In this document: positions 17,979 to 28,400 of the stretch, piece after piece
Layout of the letters: every line of letters starts with the position of its first letter
Position numbering within the stretch: the stretch's first letter is position 1
Assembly (NCBI GenBank): GCA_002372375.1
Contig: DFGJ01000029.1
Span: 1 to 61,208 of the forward strand
DNA length: 61,208 bases
Reading direction: 5' to 3'
Source: Ruminococcaceae bacterium UBA3753
GTDB lineage: Bacteria; Bacillota; Clostridia; Oscillospirales; Acutalibacteraceae
Made by a program: the position numbers and the translations under genes
Notes under the pieces: model-generated
Seen by the model: only the letters and a program-made list of their open reading frames with translations
What the model was told of the DNA's origin: nothing
Database searches by the model: none

Positions 17979-20522
17979 ATGGTGTTAAAGTACAGGGTAT
18001 ATGAAGTGGCAAGAGACCTTGGGGTGGCAAGTAAGGATATTCTAGAGCTTTTAAAAAAGTATTTAGGGCACGAAAAGAAGCACATGACCGCCTTGGAGTC
18101 AGATGAGCTGGATTTGATATTGGATTACTACACTCAAAAAAACGAGGTGGAAAGCTTTGATGAGTATTTTGCCACCAGGCCCAAAGTTAGCAAAAGAGCA
18201 CTTGAAGACCCAGAGAATAAACTTGGTGGAGACCCGGAAGTAGACGCCGAAAAAATGGGTTCTGATGCTGAAGGAAGTGCAATTAAAAAAGATCAAGATA
18301 TCTTTATTAAAAAGCAAAAAGAAAAGGGGAAACGTGTAGCGTCGTCATTGAAGGATTTGAGGTCTAAGCTTAACATTCCTGGTGAAAGTTCAACTACTAG
18401 TGTTTCAAGTGGCGATGTTTATAAAAGCTTTGGACAGGATTATTCCAAAAAAGTTTCTGATTCCTGGAAGGATGCTGAAGAATTTAAAAAAGACTCTGTT
18501 GAACCCTCATTTACTGTTCAGTACGCTTCCGATGTTGCTGATAGTTTTGGTTCAGGGATTAGGATAGATACCCGGTCTGCCAGCGTAGATATTGAGAAAT
18601 ACAATGAAAAGTACGATAAACTGGCTTTCGAAAGTTCCGGGGCGGAATCTAGTCCATATAAAAAGCAGAAGTTTGCTCCTCGATTTTCGCAACGTAAAAA
18701 GTTTAGGAAAGGGAGGAAAGAGACTGAAGCACAGAGGTTACAGAGGATAGAGCTTGAAAGAAAGCAGCGTAATCTTACCATAACGGTACCTGAAGAAATC
18801 AGCGTTGCCGAGCTTGCAAAAAAACTTAAAGCTACGTCATCTGAAGTTTTGAAAAAACTTATGGTTATGGGGGTCTCTGTAAGTTCAGTCAACGACCTTT
18901 TGGATTTTGATACAGCTAGCTTAATAGCAATGGAGTTTAATGCGAAGGTAAAAAAAGAGAGTAAAGTTACTATAGAGGATCTTATAATTGACTCTACTGA
19001 GGACCACGATGAGGATCTTATTTCAAGGGCTCCAGTCGTTGTTGTAATGGGTCATGTTGATCATGGTAAGACATCTTTGCTAGACGCCATTAGAAAATCT
19101 AACGTAACGGAAGGTGAAGCTGGAGGAATAACCCAGCATATCGGTGCTTACAGGGTAAATGTTTCTGGTAAAGACATAACCTTTCTGGATACTCCTGGTC
19201 ATGAGGCTTTTACCTCTATGCGAGCTAGAGGTGCGCAAATAACGGATATTGCCATTTTAGTGGTCGCTGCTGATGATGGCATAATGCCTCAAACGATAGA
19301 AGCCATTCATCATGCCAAGGATGCGGGGATATCGATAATAGTTGCAATAAATAAAATGGACAAGGAAGAAGCTAATCCGGACAAAGTTAAGCAGCAGCTT
19401 ACAGAACACGAAATAGTACCTGAAGAGTGGGGAGGCGATGTTCCGTGCGTTCCGATTTCTGCCATAAAGCGCACAGGTTTAAAAGAGCTTTTAGAAATGG
19501 TTAATCTTGTAGCCGAACTTAAAGACCTTAAGGCTAATCCAAAAAGAGAGGCTAAAGGGGTAGTTATAGAGGCAAGGCTAGATAAAGGAAAAGGCCCTGT
19601 TGCGTCTTTACTTGTACAAAATGGGACTTTGCATGTTGGTGACATCATTGTTGCAGGCACTAGCGTTGGTAGGGTTAGGTCTATGCTCAGCGATGGCGGT
19701 GAAATGATTTCTTCGGCTGGGCCGTCTGTTCCAGTAAAAGTTACAGGGTTGGCCACTGTACCTGTTAGTGGGGATGAATTTGATGCTGTTAAAAATGAAA
19801 AACTGGCCAGAGAACTTGTAGAACAGAGGATGTACAGAATAAAAGAGGAAAGATTTAACTCTTTGACCAAGGTTACGCTGGATAACCTTTATGATCAGAT
19901 GGCATTGGGTGAAGTAAAAGAGTTAAAAGTTATAGTAAAAGCAGATGTGGTTGGGTCTGTTGAGGCTGTAAAACAGTCTTTGGAGCGACTTTCGAACGAT
20001 GAAGTAAGAGTTAATGTTATTCACTCGGCGGTTGGTGCTGTTACAGAAAATGATGTTATGCTGGCTGGAGCTTCTGGTGCCATAATAGTTGGGTTTAACA
20101 TAAGACCGGATAGCACAGCGGCTGCAAATGCCGAGAGGCTTGGGGTAGATATTAGGCTTTACAGAGTTATATATGACTGTATTGAAGAGATAGAAAAAGC
20201 TATGAAAGGTATGCTTGAGCCTAAGTTTAAGGAAGTTATCTTGGGCAAAGCAGAGTGTCGGCACATTTATAAGATATCTGGAGTGGGAGTAATTTCTGGT
20301 AGTTATGTTACTGACGGTAAGGTTGTTAAAAACAGCAAAGTGAGGGTTATAAGAGACGGTACAGTTATAGCTGAAGACGAGATTTCCTCTTTAAAGCATT
20401 ATAAAGATGATGCTAAAGAGATGGTTGCTGGATACGAGTGTGGTGTAGGCCTTTCTAAGTTTAATGACATTAAAGTAGGTGATATATTTGAGTGTTATAC
20501 TTTAGAAAAAGTTGAGGAATAG
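17979..20522 (+). CDS. infB: Translation initiation factor IF-2
   Basis: GTPase that places initiator fMet-tRNA on the 30S subunit. 847 residues. An N-terminal IF2_N-like helix (V-Y-E-V-A-R-D-L-G-V) is followed by a low-complexity charged linker (~60-250), a second IF2_N domain (~265-320), and the G domain with G-H-V-D-H-G-K-T near 355, D-T-P-G-H-E and N-K-M-D. Domains II-IV follow and end in the G-V-G-L-S-K-F-N-D-I-K-V-G-D segment. Everything needed is present. The last ~110 bases of the gene are duplicated twice downstream. rbfA, the usual next gene, is not found. Confidence 0.97.
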   Translation: MVLKYRVYEVARDLGVASKDILELLKKYLGHEKKHMTALESDELDLILDYYTQKNEVESFDEYFATRPKVSKRALEDPENKLGGDPEVDAEKMGSDAEGSAIKKDQDIFIKKQKEKGKRVASSLKDLRSKLNIPGESSTTSVSSGDVYKSFGQDYSKKVSDSWKDAEEFKKDSVEPSFTVQYASDVADSFGSGIRIDTRSASVDIEKYNEKYDKLAFESSGAESSPYKKQKFAPRFSQRKKFRKGRKETEAQRLQRIELERKQRNLTITVPEEISVAELAKKLKATSSEVLKKLMVMGVSVSSVNDLLDFDTASLIAMEFNAKVKKESKVTIEDLIIDSTEDHDEDLISRAPVVVVMGHVDHGKTSLLDAIRKSNVTEGEAGGITQHIGAYRVNVSGKDITFLDTPGHEAFTSMRARGAQITDIAILVVAADDGIMPQTIEAIHHAKDAGISIIVAINKMDKEEANPDKVKQQLTEHEIVPEEWGGDVPCVPISAIKRTGLKELLEMVNLVAELKDLKANPKREAKGVVIEARLDKGKGPVASLLVQNGTLHVGDIIVAGTSVGRVRSMLSDGGEMISSAGPSVPVKVTGLATVPVSGDEFDAVKNEKLARELVEQRMYRIKEERFNSLTKVTLDNLYDQMALGEVKELKVIVKADVVGSVEAVKQSLERLSNDEVRVNVIHSAVGAVTENDVMLAGASGAIIVGFNIRPDSTAAANAERLGVDIRLYRVIYDCIEEIEKAMKGMLEPKFKEVILGKAECRHIYKISGVGVISGSYVTDGKVVKNSKVRVIRDGTVIAEDEISSLKHYKDDAKEMVAGYECGVGLSKFNDIKVGDIFECYTLEKVEE

Positions 20523-21028
20523 GGTTCATTTTTTGTGTCTGTTGGTAAAGTTTTGTGCCAAGTTGGGGCTCTGCTTTAAACTTTTTGGTTAGTGAACCCT
20601 CGTCTTGTCGTTTGTGTTTGTTTCTTAATGTGAGGCATTTTCGTTAAGACTTTACAAGCACGTTATGAAATAGATGGCTGGCTGCTACCTACGAGTATGG
20701 TATATGACTTTCTAAGTTTAATGACATTAAAGTAGGGGGTGTATTCGAGTGTTATACTTTAGAAAAAGTTGAGGAATAGGGTTCATTTTTTGCGCAATCT
20801 GTGGATAAGATTTTGTGCCAAGTTTGGGCTTTGCTGGTTAGTGAGCCCTTATTTCATCGTTTGTGTTTGTTTCTTAAGGTGAGGTATTTTCGTTAGGACT
20901 TTACAGGCACGTTATGGGATAAATGGCTAGCTGCTGCCTACGAGTATGGTACATGACATTCTAAGTTTAATGACGTTAAAGTAGGTGATGTATTCGAGTG
21001 TTATACTTTAAAAGAGGTCGAGGTGTGA
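20410..21028 (+). repeat. infB 3'-tail array, in-gene unit plus two copies of ~250 bases
   Basis: The segment TCTAAGTTTAATGACATTAA occurs in infB at 20454 and again at 20711 and 20960, with periods of 257 and 249 bases. Each copy holds roughly the last 110 bases of infB, including the stop (the final one reads E-V-E-V-stop), followed by ~140 bases of shared downstream sequence (GGGTTCATTTTTTG, TTTGTGCCAAG, CGTTTGTGTTTGTTTCTTAA). The copies differ by point changes and small deletions, so the duplications are not fresh. Confidence 0.9.
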
Positions 21029-21322
21029 TACTATATATAGGTTGGTTTTTGTGCCGGAGTCGGTTTTTTGTTTAGCACCTGTGAAATTTTCCTTCACGGG
21101 TAGTTCATTGCGGAGGATGAAGTCTTGACGTTTGTTGCTAGTTTAAAAACAAAAAATTAACACCAGAGCAGGGTTTGTTTTTTTACAAAGACTAAAAGTA
21201 CGAGCGCAGGGGCACTTCATTTGGCCTTGATGTTGTGTGTACAGAGGTTGGATAATTAAGGATGTTCAGTTAAATTTTCTAAACTTATGTTCATATACTT
21301 TGACCTGTTATAAAAAAAGAAT
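21029..21322. other. Convergent gap with a hairpin
   Basis: About 290 bases between the infB tail array and the converging exported-protein gene. Near 21077-21100 an eight-pair stem (CCTGTGAA against TTCACGGG, one G-T pair) with a short loop could end transcription from infB, but no T-run follows. Otherwise nothing is seen. Confidence 0.4.
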
Positions 21323-22762
21323 CTACTTCTCGTATTTCCTCTTGATTGTATTTATTATTGTTTTTCTAATTTTTTGGGCGTCTTCGTCATCTTTAATGTC
21401 TTCAGGTTCAAAAACATATTCGCGCGTACCGTCGTAATCGGTTATGAAATAAAGTCTGCTTTCAGGCTTACCGTTAGAATCTACGTGGCTTGTTTCATCC
21501 AAGAACAGGACTTTTATGTCGCTCCCCCTTTGTTCTTTATAAAGTACGTATTTTTTAGCTTTAGGTAATTCAAGGTCTTTTAAAATTTCTACATCTTCTT
21601 CGTCTTCAATATCTCCTATGTAAGTATTCTCCGATGGTTCGCCTTTGTAAAGCGCTAATTTATAGTTTCCGACGTTGTCTTCTCGAATTTTTAATCTGTA
21701 ATCATCTTTAAGATTTTTGGTTGCCAAAGTTTCATTTAAAATACTGATGAAACTTCCTTCACTGCAGTGTTTACCAAAACGGCCAATTACATCATCGCTT
21801 AACTTTGCATCATAACCTATGCATTTATCGATTTTTATCAACTTTATAGAGTTGTTGTCAAAATCTAAAACGTGCATTGTATTGCACATTATAGAATTAT
21901 GTTTTCTTAAAAACTCAATAAATCTTCGTAGTGGATGACCATCTACATACGGGCTTGCATTGTCTGTGATTTTAATATCACTTAGTTTTATATCTGAAAG
22001 AAATTCCCGAATTCGTTTTCGTTCTTTTCTTCGATCTAAAAAAAATGCCCAAAGTTTTTTATCAATTTTATGTAAAATAAGTCCTAGTTTCTGAGATAAT
22101 TCGGTATAGTTTGTGATTTCTTCCTCCTTGGAGTCTATACCATTTTCTTGAAAAGTAACACTAGCTTTACTTGACGACACACCTATTTTTAACGTAGGAC
22201 CATATAAATGAGATATTGCATTGCCATCAGTTTCTATTCCTATTGTTAGGTAGTCGTCTTTTTTGTCGATATAAATCTTTTGCACATTTTCTGAATTTGT
22301 TTTTTTACCAATAAAATTCTCTATTCTTAGCTTAAGTTCATTAAGGTCTGCAGGAGAAATGCTACCAATAAGATGGTTTTTAAAATCTAAATAGCTAAGA
22401 GCTTTGCCAGCAATTACGCCTGCGGCTGTCCCAACAGCTAAATGGAAGGTAGGGGAGACGACAACACCAAAAGACCTAGCTATTTTATCTATTCCAAAAA
22501 TTTTAAATGTTCCTAAAGTAAAAGCACTTGCTAAAATTCCAAGGGCCCCACTAGCAAGAGCTGACCCACTCTGTACTGCTTCTCCAAATTTGTCCATTGA
22601 CGTAAAAATAGACCACATTGATTCATTTTTTTGTGCAGTTGTTTTACTCAATACCTCTTTAATTGAAACAGCACTAGCCGCATTTTGTATAAGCGCCTGC
22701 GCAGAAACACTTAGTAAGCTAGTTGAAAGAAATAAAGTTCCGACTTTTTCTTTCTTATTCAT
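21323..22762 (-). CDS. Exported/membrane protein of unknown function
   Basis: A 479-residue protein not recognised as any known family. The ATG start is preceded by GGGAG. The N terminus (M-N-K-K-E-K-V-G then a small, hydrophobic stretch through A-L-I-Q-N-A-A-S-A) reads as a signal peptide. Two glycine/alanine-rich hydrophobic segments follow (~75-95 and ~108-125), so the protein may stay in the membrane with a large C-terminal domain outside. That domain is mixed alpha/beta in appearance, charged and without cysteine motifs. It has its own promoter and no co-directional neighbour. I place it with the other exported proteins here on leader and context only. Confidence 0.75.
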   Translation of the reverse strand: MNKKEKVGTLFLSTSLLSVSAQALIQNAASAVSIKEVLSKTTAQKNESMWSIFTSMDKFGEAVQSGSALASGALGILASAFTLGTFKIFGIDKIARSFGVVVSPTFHLAVGTAAGVIAGKALSYLDFKNHLIGSISPADLNELKLRIENFIGKKTNSENVQKIYIDKKDDYLTIGIETDGNAISHLYGPTLKIGVSSSKASVTFQENGIDSKEEEITNYTELSQKLGLILHKIDKKLWAFFLDRRKERKRIREFLSDIKLSDIKITDNASPYVDGHPLRRFIEFLRKHNSIMCNTMHVLDFDNNSIKLIKIDKCIGYDAKLSDDVIGRFGKHCSEGSFISILNETLATKNLKDDYRLKIREDNVGNYKLALYKGEPSENTYIGDIEDEEDVEILKDLELPKAKKYVLYKEQRGSDIKVLFLDETSHVDSNGKPESRLYFITDYDGTREYVFEPEDIKDDEDAQKIRKTIINTIKRKYEK

Positions 22763-22792
22763 ACAAACTCCCTTTTAAAATAAATTTTGTTA

Positions 22793-22821
22793 ATAATAGC
22801 ATGATTTATTTAAAAAATCAA
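22793..22821 (-). promoter_or_regulatory. Sigma-A-type promoter of the 479-residue exported protein gene
   Basis: Read on the minus strand: -35 TTGATT (22816-22821), a 17-base spacer and -10 TATTAT (22793-22798). The start codon is about 30 bases downstream, with GGGAG between. Confidence 0.6.
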
Positions 22822-23080
22822 TATAAATTTAATGTAAATAAACAGATTGATAACAAAAAACCGATGTTTTTTAGCTTTTGATTTCGTTTAAATAAATTTG
22901 TATTAGATTCTTTGCTGAGCAGTACCAGTCGATATTGTGTCAATGTTTGATAGCAGGCTCATTTTTGAAAATAAAATTAACAAATATTAGCAAAAAGCTT
23001 TTATGTAGGAAACAATGCATTATAAATAAAAAATGTGTTAAATATTAATTTCGAGATGTAAAATGCACTGACATCTATAA
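22822..23080. other. Divergent AT-rich gap upstream of thiE
   Basis: About 260 AT-rich bases between the exported-protein promoter and thiE. No TPP riboswitch signature was recognised ahead of thiE. Confidence 0.4.
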
Positions 23081-23746
23081 ATGGCTGTTGTGATGTGTGA
23101 TATGAACAAAAAAGTCGAGGGCGCATTTTTTCTTTACGCTGTAACCGATAGTAAGTACACAAGAAGTGACTTAGGACTATTTTTAAATCAGGTGGAAAGT
23201 TCACTAAAAGGTGGTGTAACTTGCCTGCAATTAAGAGAAAAAGGTGTGAGTAACGCAATTTTTTTTAAAAAGGCAGGGGCAGTAAAGGATTTATGCAAAA
23301 AGTATAGGGTACCGCTGATAATTAATGACAATGTAGAAATAGCTAAGGCTGTAGATGCAGATGGTACACATATAGGGCAAGATGATATGCCATTAACAGA
23401 TGCAGTTAAGATTTTAGGGAAAGACAAAATTTTTGGAGTGTCTGCCACTAATCTGCGGGAAGCTCTGATTGCACAGAAAGAAGGTGCTAGTTACTTAGGG
23501 GTAGGCAGTATATTTAAAACCGTTACAAAAAAAGATGCTAAAGAAGTGGACGTCGCAACTCTTAGAGAAATTTGCTCGAATGTAAGAATACCTGTTGTCG
23601 CGATAGGTGGAATAAACCAAAGTAATATTACAGAACTTAAGAATACCGGTATTGCGGGAGTAGCAATTATTAGTGCTATTTTTTCTGAAAAAAATATAGA
23701 AGCAACTGTTAGAAGATTCAAAAAATTACTAAACGAAGTAATATAG
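23081..23746 (+). CDS. thiE: Thiamine-phosphate synthase
   Basis: TIM-barrel enzyme that joins HMP-pyrophosphate and HET-phosphate to form thiamine phosphate. All motifs are visible: Y-A-V-T-D-S, C-L-Q-L-R-E-K, L-I-I-N-D-N, D-G-T-H-I-G-Q-D-D, G-V-S-A-T-N, Y-L-G-V-G-S-I-F-K-T and V-A-I-G-G-I. 221 residues from the first ATG; an ATG at 23102 (M-N-K-K-V) would give 214 residues. Neither has a strong ribosome binding site. No other thiamine gene is nearby, which may mean precursors are salvaged. Confidence 0.95.
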   Translation: MAVVMCDMNKKVEGAFFLYAVTDSKYTRSDLGLFLNQVESSLKGGVTCLQLREKGVSNAIFFKKAGAVKDLCKKYRVPLIINDNVEIAKAVDADGTHIGQDDMPLTDAVKILGKDKIFGVSATNLREALIAQKEGASYLGVGSIFKTVTKKDAKEVDVATLREICSNVRIPVVAIGGINQSNITELKNTGIAGVAIISAIFSEKNIEATVRRFKKLLNEVI

Positions 23747-23975
23747 AGCTACTTTTTGTAATCTCTGATTAGGGCCAATTTCGGGTGAAAGAACGGTAGA
23801 AGTTGTGAATCTTTATCACTTATTTTCTCCAAGTCAGTTTTTAAGTTCGAATTCAAAACTTTTCTATAAAGCGTAAAGTTTTGTCCTGGTACAATTGCAA
23901 AAGGGTAATTTTGCTCTGTATTGTGGTTACATTATGGCGGCTTCTTCTTATCAAATGTATTGAAACATTAAATGA

Positions 23976-24530
23976 ATGGGGAATTATCTAAATATGGGGT
24001 ATAGTTTTCAGAGCTTGAAATACACATTGGAAGAAAAAAAGCCTCAAAAAAAATTAGTAAAAAAACTTGCAGAACTAAACCTAAAAGTAGCTACGGCAGA
24101 AAGTTGCACAGGTGGATTGCTTTCGAAAATGATAACAGATGTACCAGGTTCATCAAAAGTTTTTGAATATGGCTTTTGTACGTATTCTGATGCTGCAAAA
24201 ATTAAAATTCTAGGAGTTAGCGAAAACGTACTGAAAGAACATTCGGCAGTTTCTAAAGAAGCCGCTTTTGAAATGGTATTGGGAGCAAAAAAAATTTCGG
24301 AAGCAGATTTGGTTATATCGGTTACTGGCTATGCAGGTTCTGTTAAAGAAAGGGAGTATAACAACGATGTGGGCTTAATTTATATTGGAATTATATTTAA
24401 AAACAAAAGTTATATTTTGAATTTAGACTTTAGGGATAATTGTAGTTTAAATAGAAAAATGATAAGGGAACTTAGTGTAAAGCACGCAATTAGTGCGGCA
24501 CTCGCTCTTTTAAATTCAGATATTAAGTAA
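23976..24530 (+). CDS. pncC: CinA C-terminal-domain protein (nicotinamide-nucleotide amidase, PncC type)
   Basis: 184 residues, the length of a stand-alone PncC/CinA-C domain. It has A-T-A-E-S-C-T-G-G-L-L (catalytic serine region) near residue 39, G-S-S-K-V-F-E-Y-G, Y-S-D-A-A-K, H-S-A-V-S-K-E-A and V-S-V-T-G-Y-A-G. Family members deamidate nicotinamide mononucleotide to nicotinate mononucleotide in pyridine-nucleotide recycling. The segment after T-G-Y-A-G is shorter and more divergent than in typical members. An ATG at 23994 preceded by GGGGA is an alternative start. Confidence 0.85.
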   Translation: MGNYLNMGYSFQSLKYTLEEKKPQKKLVKKLAELNLKVATAESCTGGLLSKMITDVPGSSKVFEYGFCTYSDAAKIKILGVSENVLKEHSAVSKEAAFEMVLGAKKISEADLVISVTGYAGSVKEREYNNDVGLIYIGIIFKNKSYILNLDFRDNCSLNRKMIRELSVKHAISAALALLNSDIK

Positions 24531-24924
24531 TTGGTAGCTGTTACAATAGGCCTATATAAAAATTTAGACTTGATTTTCTGTGCACCATTTTTTAGCTTTA
24601 AACTGTGAAGGCTCGTTTTGATTTTGCTCAAATGTACCTGTTAAAACGTGAATTTCTCTTGAATCGGTTTTATTGGCCGAAACGTTATGGCTTATAAATT
24701 TTGCCGTAAACAAATTGGAACATAAAAAATTTAGCACAAACATCCATAACATCGACCGGGCTATTGGCCACGATAGTTTCTGTTTTTAGAAATCTTTCCA
24801 AAAGGGCAGAAATGAGCATGAAAATTCACTTATAAAATATTCTATTAATTTAAGTTTTAGAGGAAATACAAATTAATATAAGGGCACTGAGTGTTTTGTT
24901 CAAGCTTGGAAACATTCTCTAGAT
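24531..24924. other. Convergent gap after pncC
   Basis: About 390 AT-rich bases between converging genes. Short minus-strand open frames here lack ribosome binding sites. No clear terminator stem or RNA gene was found. Confidence 0.45.
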
Positions 24925-25416
24925 TTATTTTGCTTGCAGATTATTTTTGTCCATGTCAATGTATAGGCCGAGGGCTTTGTCAGCCTTGTTTGCTAACGGA
25001 AAAACCACATTTTCTAGGAGCGTACTTTTAACAAATGAATAGACGATAGCTGCACAAAATGACGACGATGAATCCGCACCGTACATTAAATCGTAAAATT
25101 GTTTGGCGTACAGCCCTACCCCCACAAGTGTGGATGTTACTCCTATCTTTTTTTCTTTAGCTTTTTCTTTAACAAAATTATATGCACTATATGCAAAAGA
25201 AGTCGTTCCTAAAAGTTTGGACATTATCCCTGAACTTTTTTCTACTGGCTGAATTTCATTTTTAACTTTGCTCCCACGGCTAAACCAGTTAGTAAGAAAA
25301 TTGGACGCGCTAGCTGTATTTGTTGCTTGGCTTGCTAAAATTGGAGATGCTACTCCAGTCATTATTACTCCTGCCTTGATTTTTTTACTTAAATTGTATT
25401 TTTTTCTGTTAGACAT
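24925..25416 (-). CDS. Small exported protein with the shared K-A-G leader
   Basis: 163 residues, family not recognised. The N terminus has a basic segment, then K-K-I-K-A-G-V-I-M-T-G-V-A-S-P and an A/S/T-rich stretch ending A-S-A-S near residue 38. The leader of the upstream 1054-residue protein and that of the protein at 37667 read the same way. The mature part is small and helical, with one moderately hydrophobic segment near 95-115. A GGGGAG site precedes the ATG. It lies 26 bases behind the repeat protein gene and is almost certainly in its operon. Confidence 0.72.
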   Translation of the reverse strand: MSNRKKYNLSKKIKAGVIMTGVASPILASQATNTASASNFLTNWFSRGSKVKNEIQPVEKSSGIMSKLLGTTSFAYSAYNFVKEKAKEKKIGVTSTLVGVGLYAKQFYDLMYGADSSSSFCAAIVYSFVKSTLLENVVFPLANKADKALGLYIDMDKNNLQAK

Positions 25417-25442
25417 GATTTTTATCTCCCCTTATTCCAAAT

Positions 25443-28400
25443 TTATTGATTTTTTTCTGAAGAAGAAAATTTCGCTTTTGCTTTATTGAAGTCTTCTAAG
25501 TTTGACAAAATCTTTTCGGATATAGAAAAATTTTCACGATGCCCATCAAAAAATTTTTTTATTTCATCAAAGTAATCATCCCAGAAAGAATTTGTACTTT
25601 CTTTAAATTTTTTTATATCAGTAGCTGAAAATTCTTTGTTTTCTGCACTTGTGATAATAGACATCTGTTTAAAGAATTTTCTAAATTTTTCCTGAAAATA
25701 CTTTGCATCCATTTTAGTCACATCTTCGAATACTTTTTTTGCTTTTTCCTTTTCTGTATCATCTAAATCATCTACAGTTATACCGCTGTCGAATATGCTT
25801 AGGAATAAGCCATAATCATTGTATATCTCACATTCTTTTTCATAACATTCCAGAAATTTATTTATTTTTTGTTTAAATTCTTTATTATTATTTTTTTCAC
25901 ACCACTCTTTCAGGCTACCCAAAGTCATAGAAAGGCCTGGAACTTTATCTTTGGCCATAAGGCATTTTGAGTATGCGTAAGTGTCTAAATCTAAAACCGC
26001 TGCTATCTGACCAACAAAAAGTTTTAGCGTATTTTCTCGCCGCTCTTTATTTCTTCTTGCTTTTCTCATTTCATACCTTAACTTTGGTACTATCTCTTCA
26101 AGAGCGTAGTAGTCGTCTAGATCGAACTTATTGTCATCAAACCTTTTGACAAGATCTCTAAGATACTCTTCGGATGCCTTGTTGGATGATTTGGCTTTTT
26201 CTTCTTTAGCGGTTTTTAGTTCCTCATATAATTTATCTATTTTTTGTTTAAATTTTTCATCAGCGTGCTCTTCACACCACTTTTTTAACCCACTTATTGT
26301 TGTCTCTTGCGAAAACAACTCTTTGGAAATCGCTTTTCTATATAACGTACTCTGAACACGGGACGGGTTCCAGTAACTAGATAAATTTTCATCTAATAAG
26401 TCCATAACCTGACACATAATAATGTCGCGTATAGTACCATAATCATCACCGGCCTTTTCTTTTAATCCAGGTACTATTTCATTTATAAAGTTTTCTACTT
26501 TTTCATCTTTTGAATCATTACACCAAATCTTGTAGATTTTTGTTACATACACTCTGGTGTTTTCTTTACTATCCCCTTCATCAACATCCATCATTTTGAT
26601 AAATTTATTTACTTTTTCTTTGAATTCATCATTAGCATGTTTTTCACACCACTCTTTCAGGCTATCCAAAGTCATAGAAAGGCCTGGAACTTTATCTTTG
26701 GCCATAAGGCATTTTGAGTATGCGTAAGTGTCTAAATCTAAAACCGCTTTTATCTGCTCAACAAAAAGTTTTAACGTATTGTCTCGCCTCTTTTTATTTT
26801 TTCTTGTTTTTCTCATTTCAGACCTTAACTTTGGCACTATTTCTTCAAGAGCGTAGTAGTCGTCTAGATCGAACTTATTGTCATCAAACCTTTTGACAAG
26901 ATCTTTAAGATACTCTTCGGATGCCTTGTTGGATGATTTGGCTTTTTCTTCTTTAGCGGTTTTTAGTTCCTCATATAATTTATCTATTTTTTGTTTAAAT
27001 TTTTCATCAGCGTGTTCTTTACACCAGTTTTTCAATCCGCTTATTGTTGTCTCTTGCGAAAACAACTCTCTTGGAATCATATCAATATATAGCATATCCT
27101 TAATATAGGAATCCCAGTAAGAACTTAAACCTGCTTTTTTTGATGATAAATTTTTAAGCTGTAATTTAATAACTCCTCTTATGGCAGCATAGTCACTACC
27201 CGCTTTTTCTTTTAAACCAGGCACTATTTTATTTATAAAATTCTCTAATTTTTCATTTGTTTCGTTGTAACCTCCATAGGAAATTTGGTGTATATAATTA
27301 CTAGTGTTTTGTTTACTATCTTTCTCATCAACATCCATCGTTTTGATAAATTTATTTACTTTTTCTTTGAATTCATCATTAGCATGTTTTTCACACCACT
27401 CTTTCAAAGCTTTTATAGTAGTTTCCTCTTTGAAAAAAGTTTTTGTATCTTCGCTTAGTTCATCTTTTACTTCGCTCGTATTGTAACTATTTCTGTAAAA
27501 ATGCGTACGCTTTTCAATGTCGACGTTCTTATTAAAGCCTACGACGCTATAAATTTGACCAATGATAGTACTTTTTACAATAAGATATTCATCACCTTTT
27601 TTAGCTAATTTTTCTTTTAATCCGGGAATTAACAAATTAACAAATTGATCTGCCTCCTTATCATCAGAGTCATTATCAAAATTTTTACAAATTCTACGGA
27701 GATACTCCTCAGCATTTTCTTTGTTCGAGACCAGGTTAATATTTTGGTTTTTATCAATTTTTGTTTTGTCAGTTTTTTGTGCTTGTTCCTCGATCGAATT
27801 AGCTTTTGATTTATCAGACGTTTTATTCTTGGACTGATTAGGATTAATTTTTTGATTCACTACATTTTTTACGGCTTGATTAGAGGGGGCTTTAATCGGT
27901 GCAGTATTTTTGTTTTTTTGTTGACTCGTTACCTGCTTTTTAGAGCTTTCAACTGTGGTGTCGTTTCTATTATTTTTACTGTTTTCTTCAAACAACTTAT
28001 TTATTTTTTGTTTAAATTCTTCATCAGCATATTTTTCACACCAATTTTTTAGGCCCGTTATGGTAGTATCTTGTGTGAACACAGTGTTTGGAATTTTTGC
28101 TTTTGTTAATTTATTTTTAAGAGAAGGGTGCCAGTATTTAGATAAATTTCCTTGCAACAAGAGCGCAATCTGTATTTGTATAACATTATTCGCGACTTTA
28201 TATTGTTCGTCTGACATTTTTTCTTTTAATCCGGGTAATACTTCCCCAACAAGTGCCATTGCTTCCTTATCATTAGGATCCTTAGCTGCTTTTAGTAAAA
28301 TGTTTCTGATGTATTGACTTGTACTTTTTTTCCCAGTTTTTTTGTTTACACTTAACCTTATCGCTTTTTTATTCTCAAACCTATCTCCAGAGTTTTCTTT

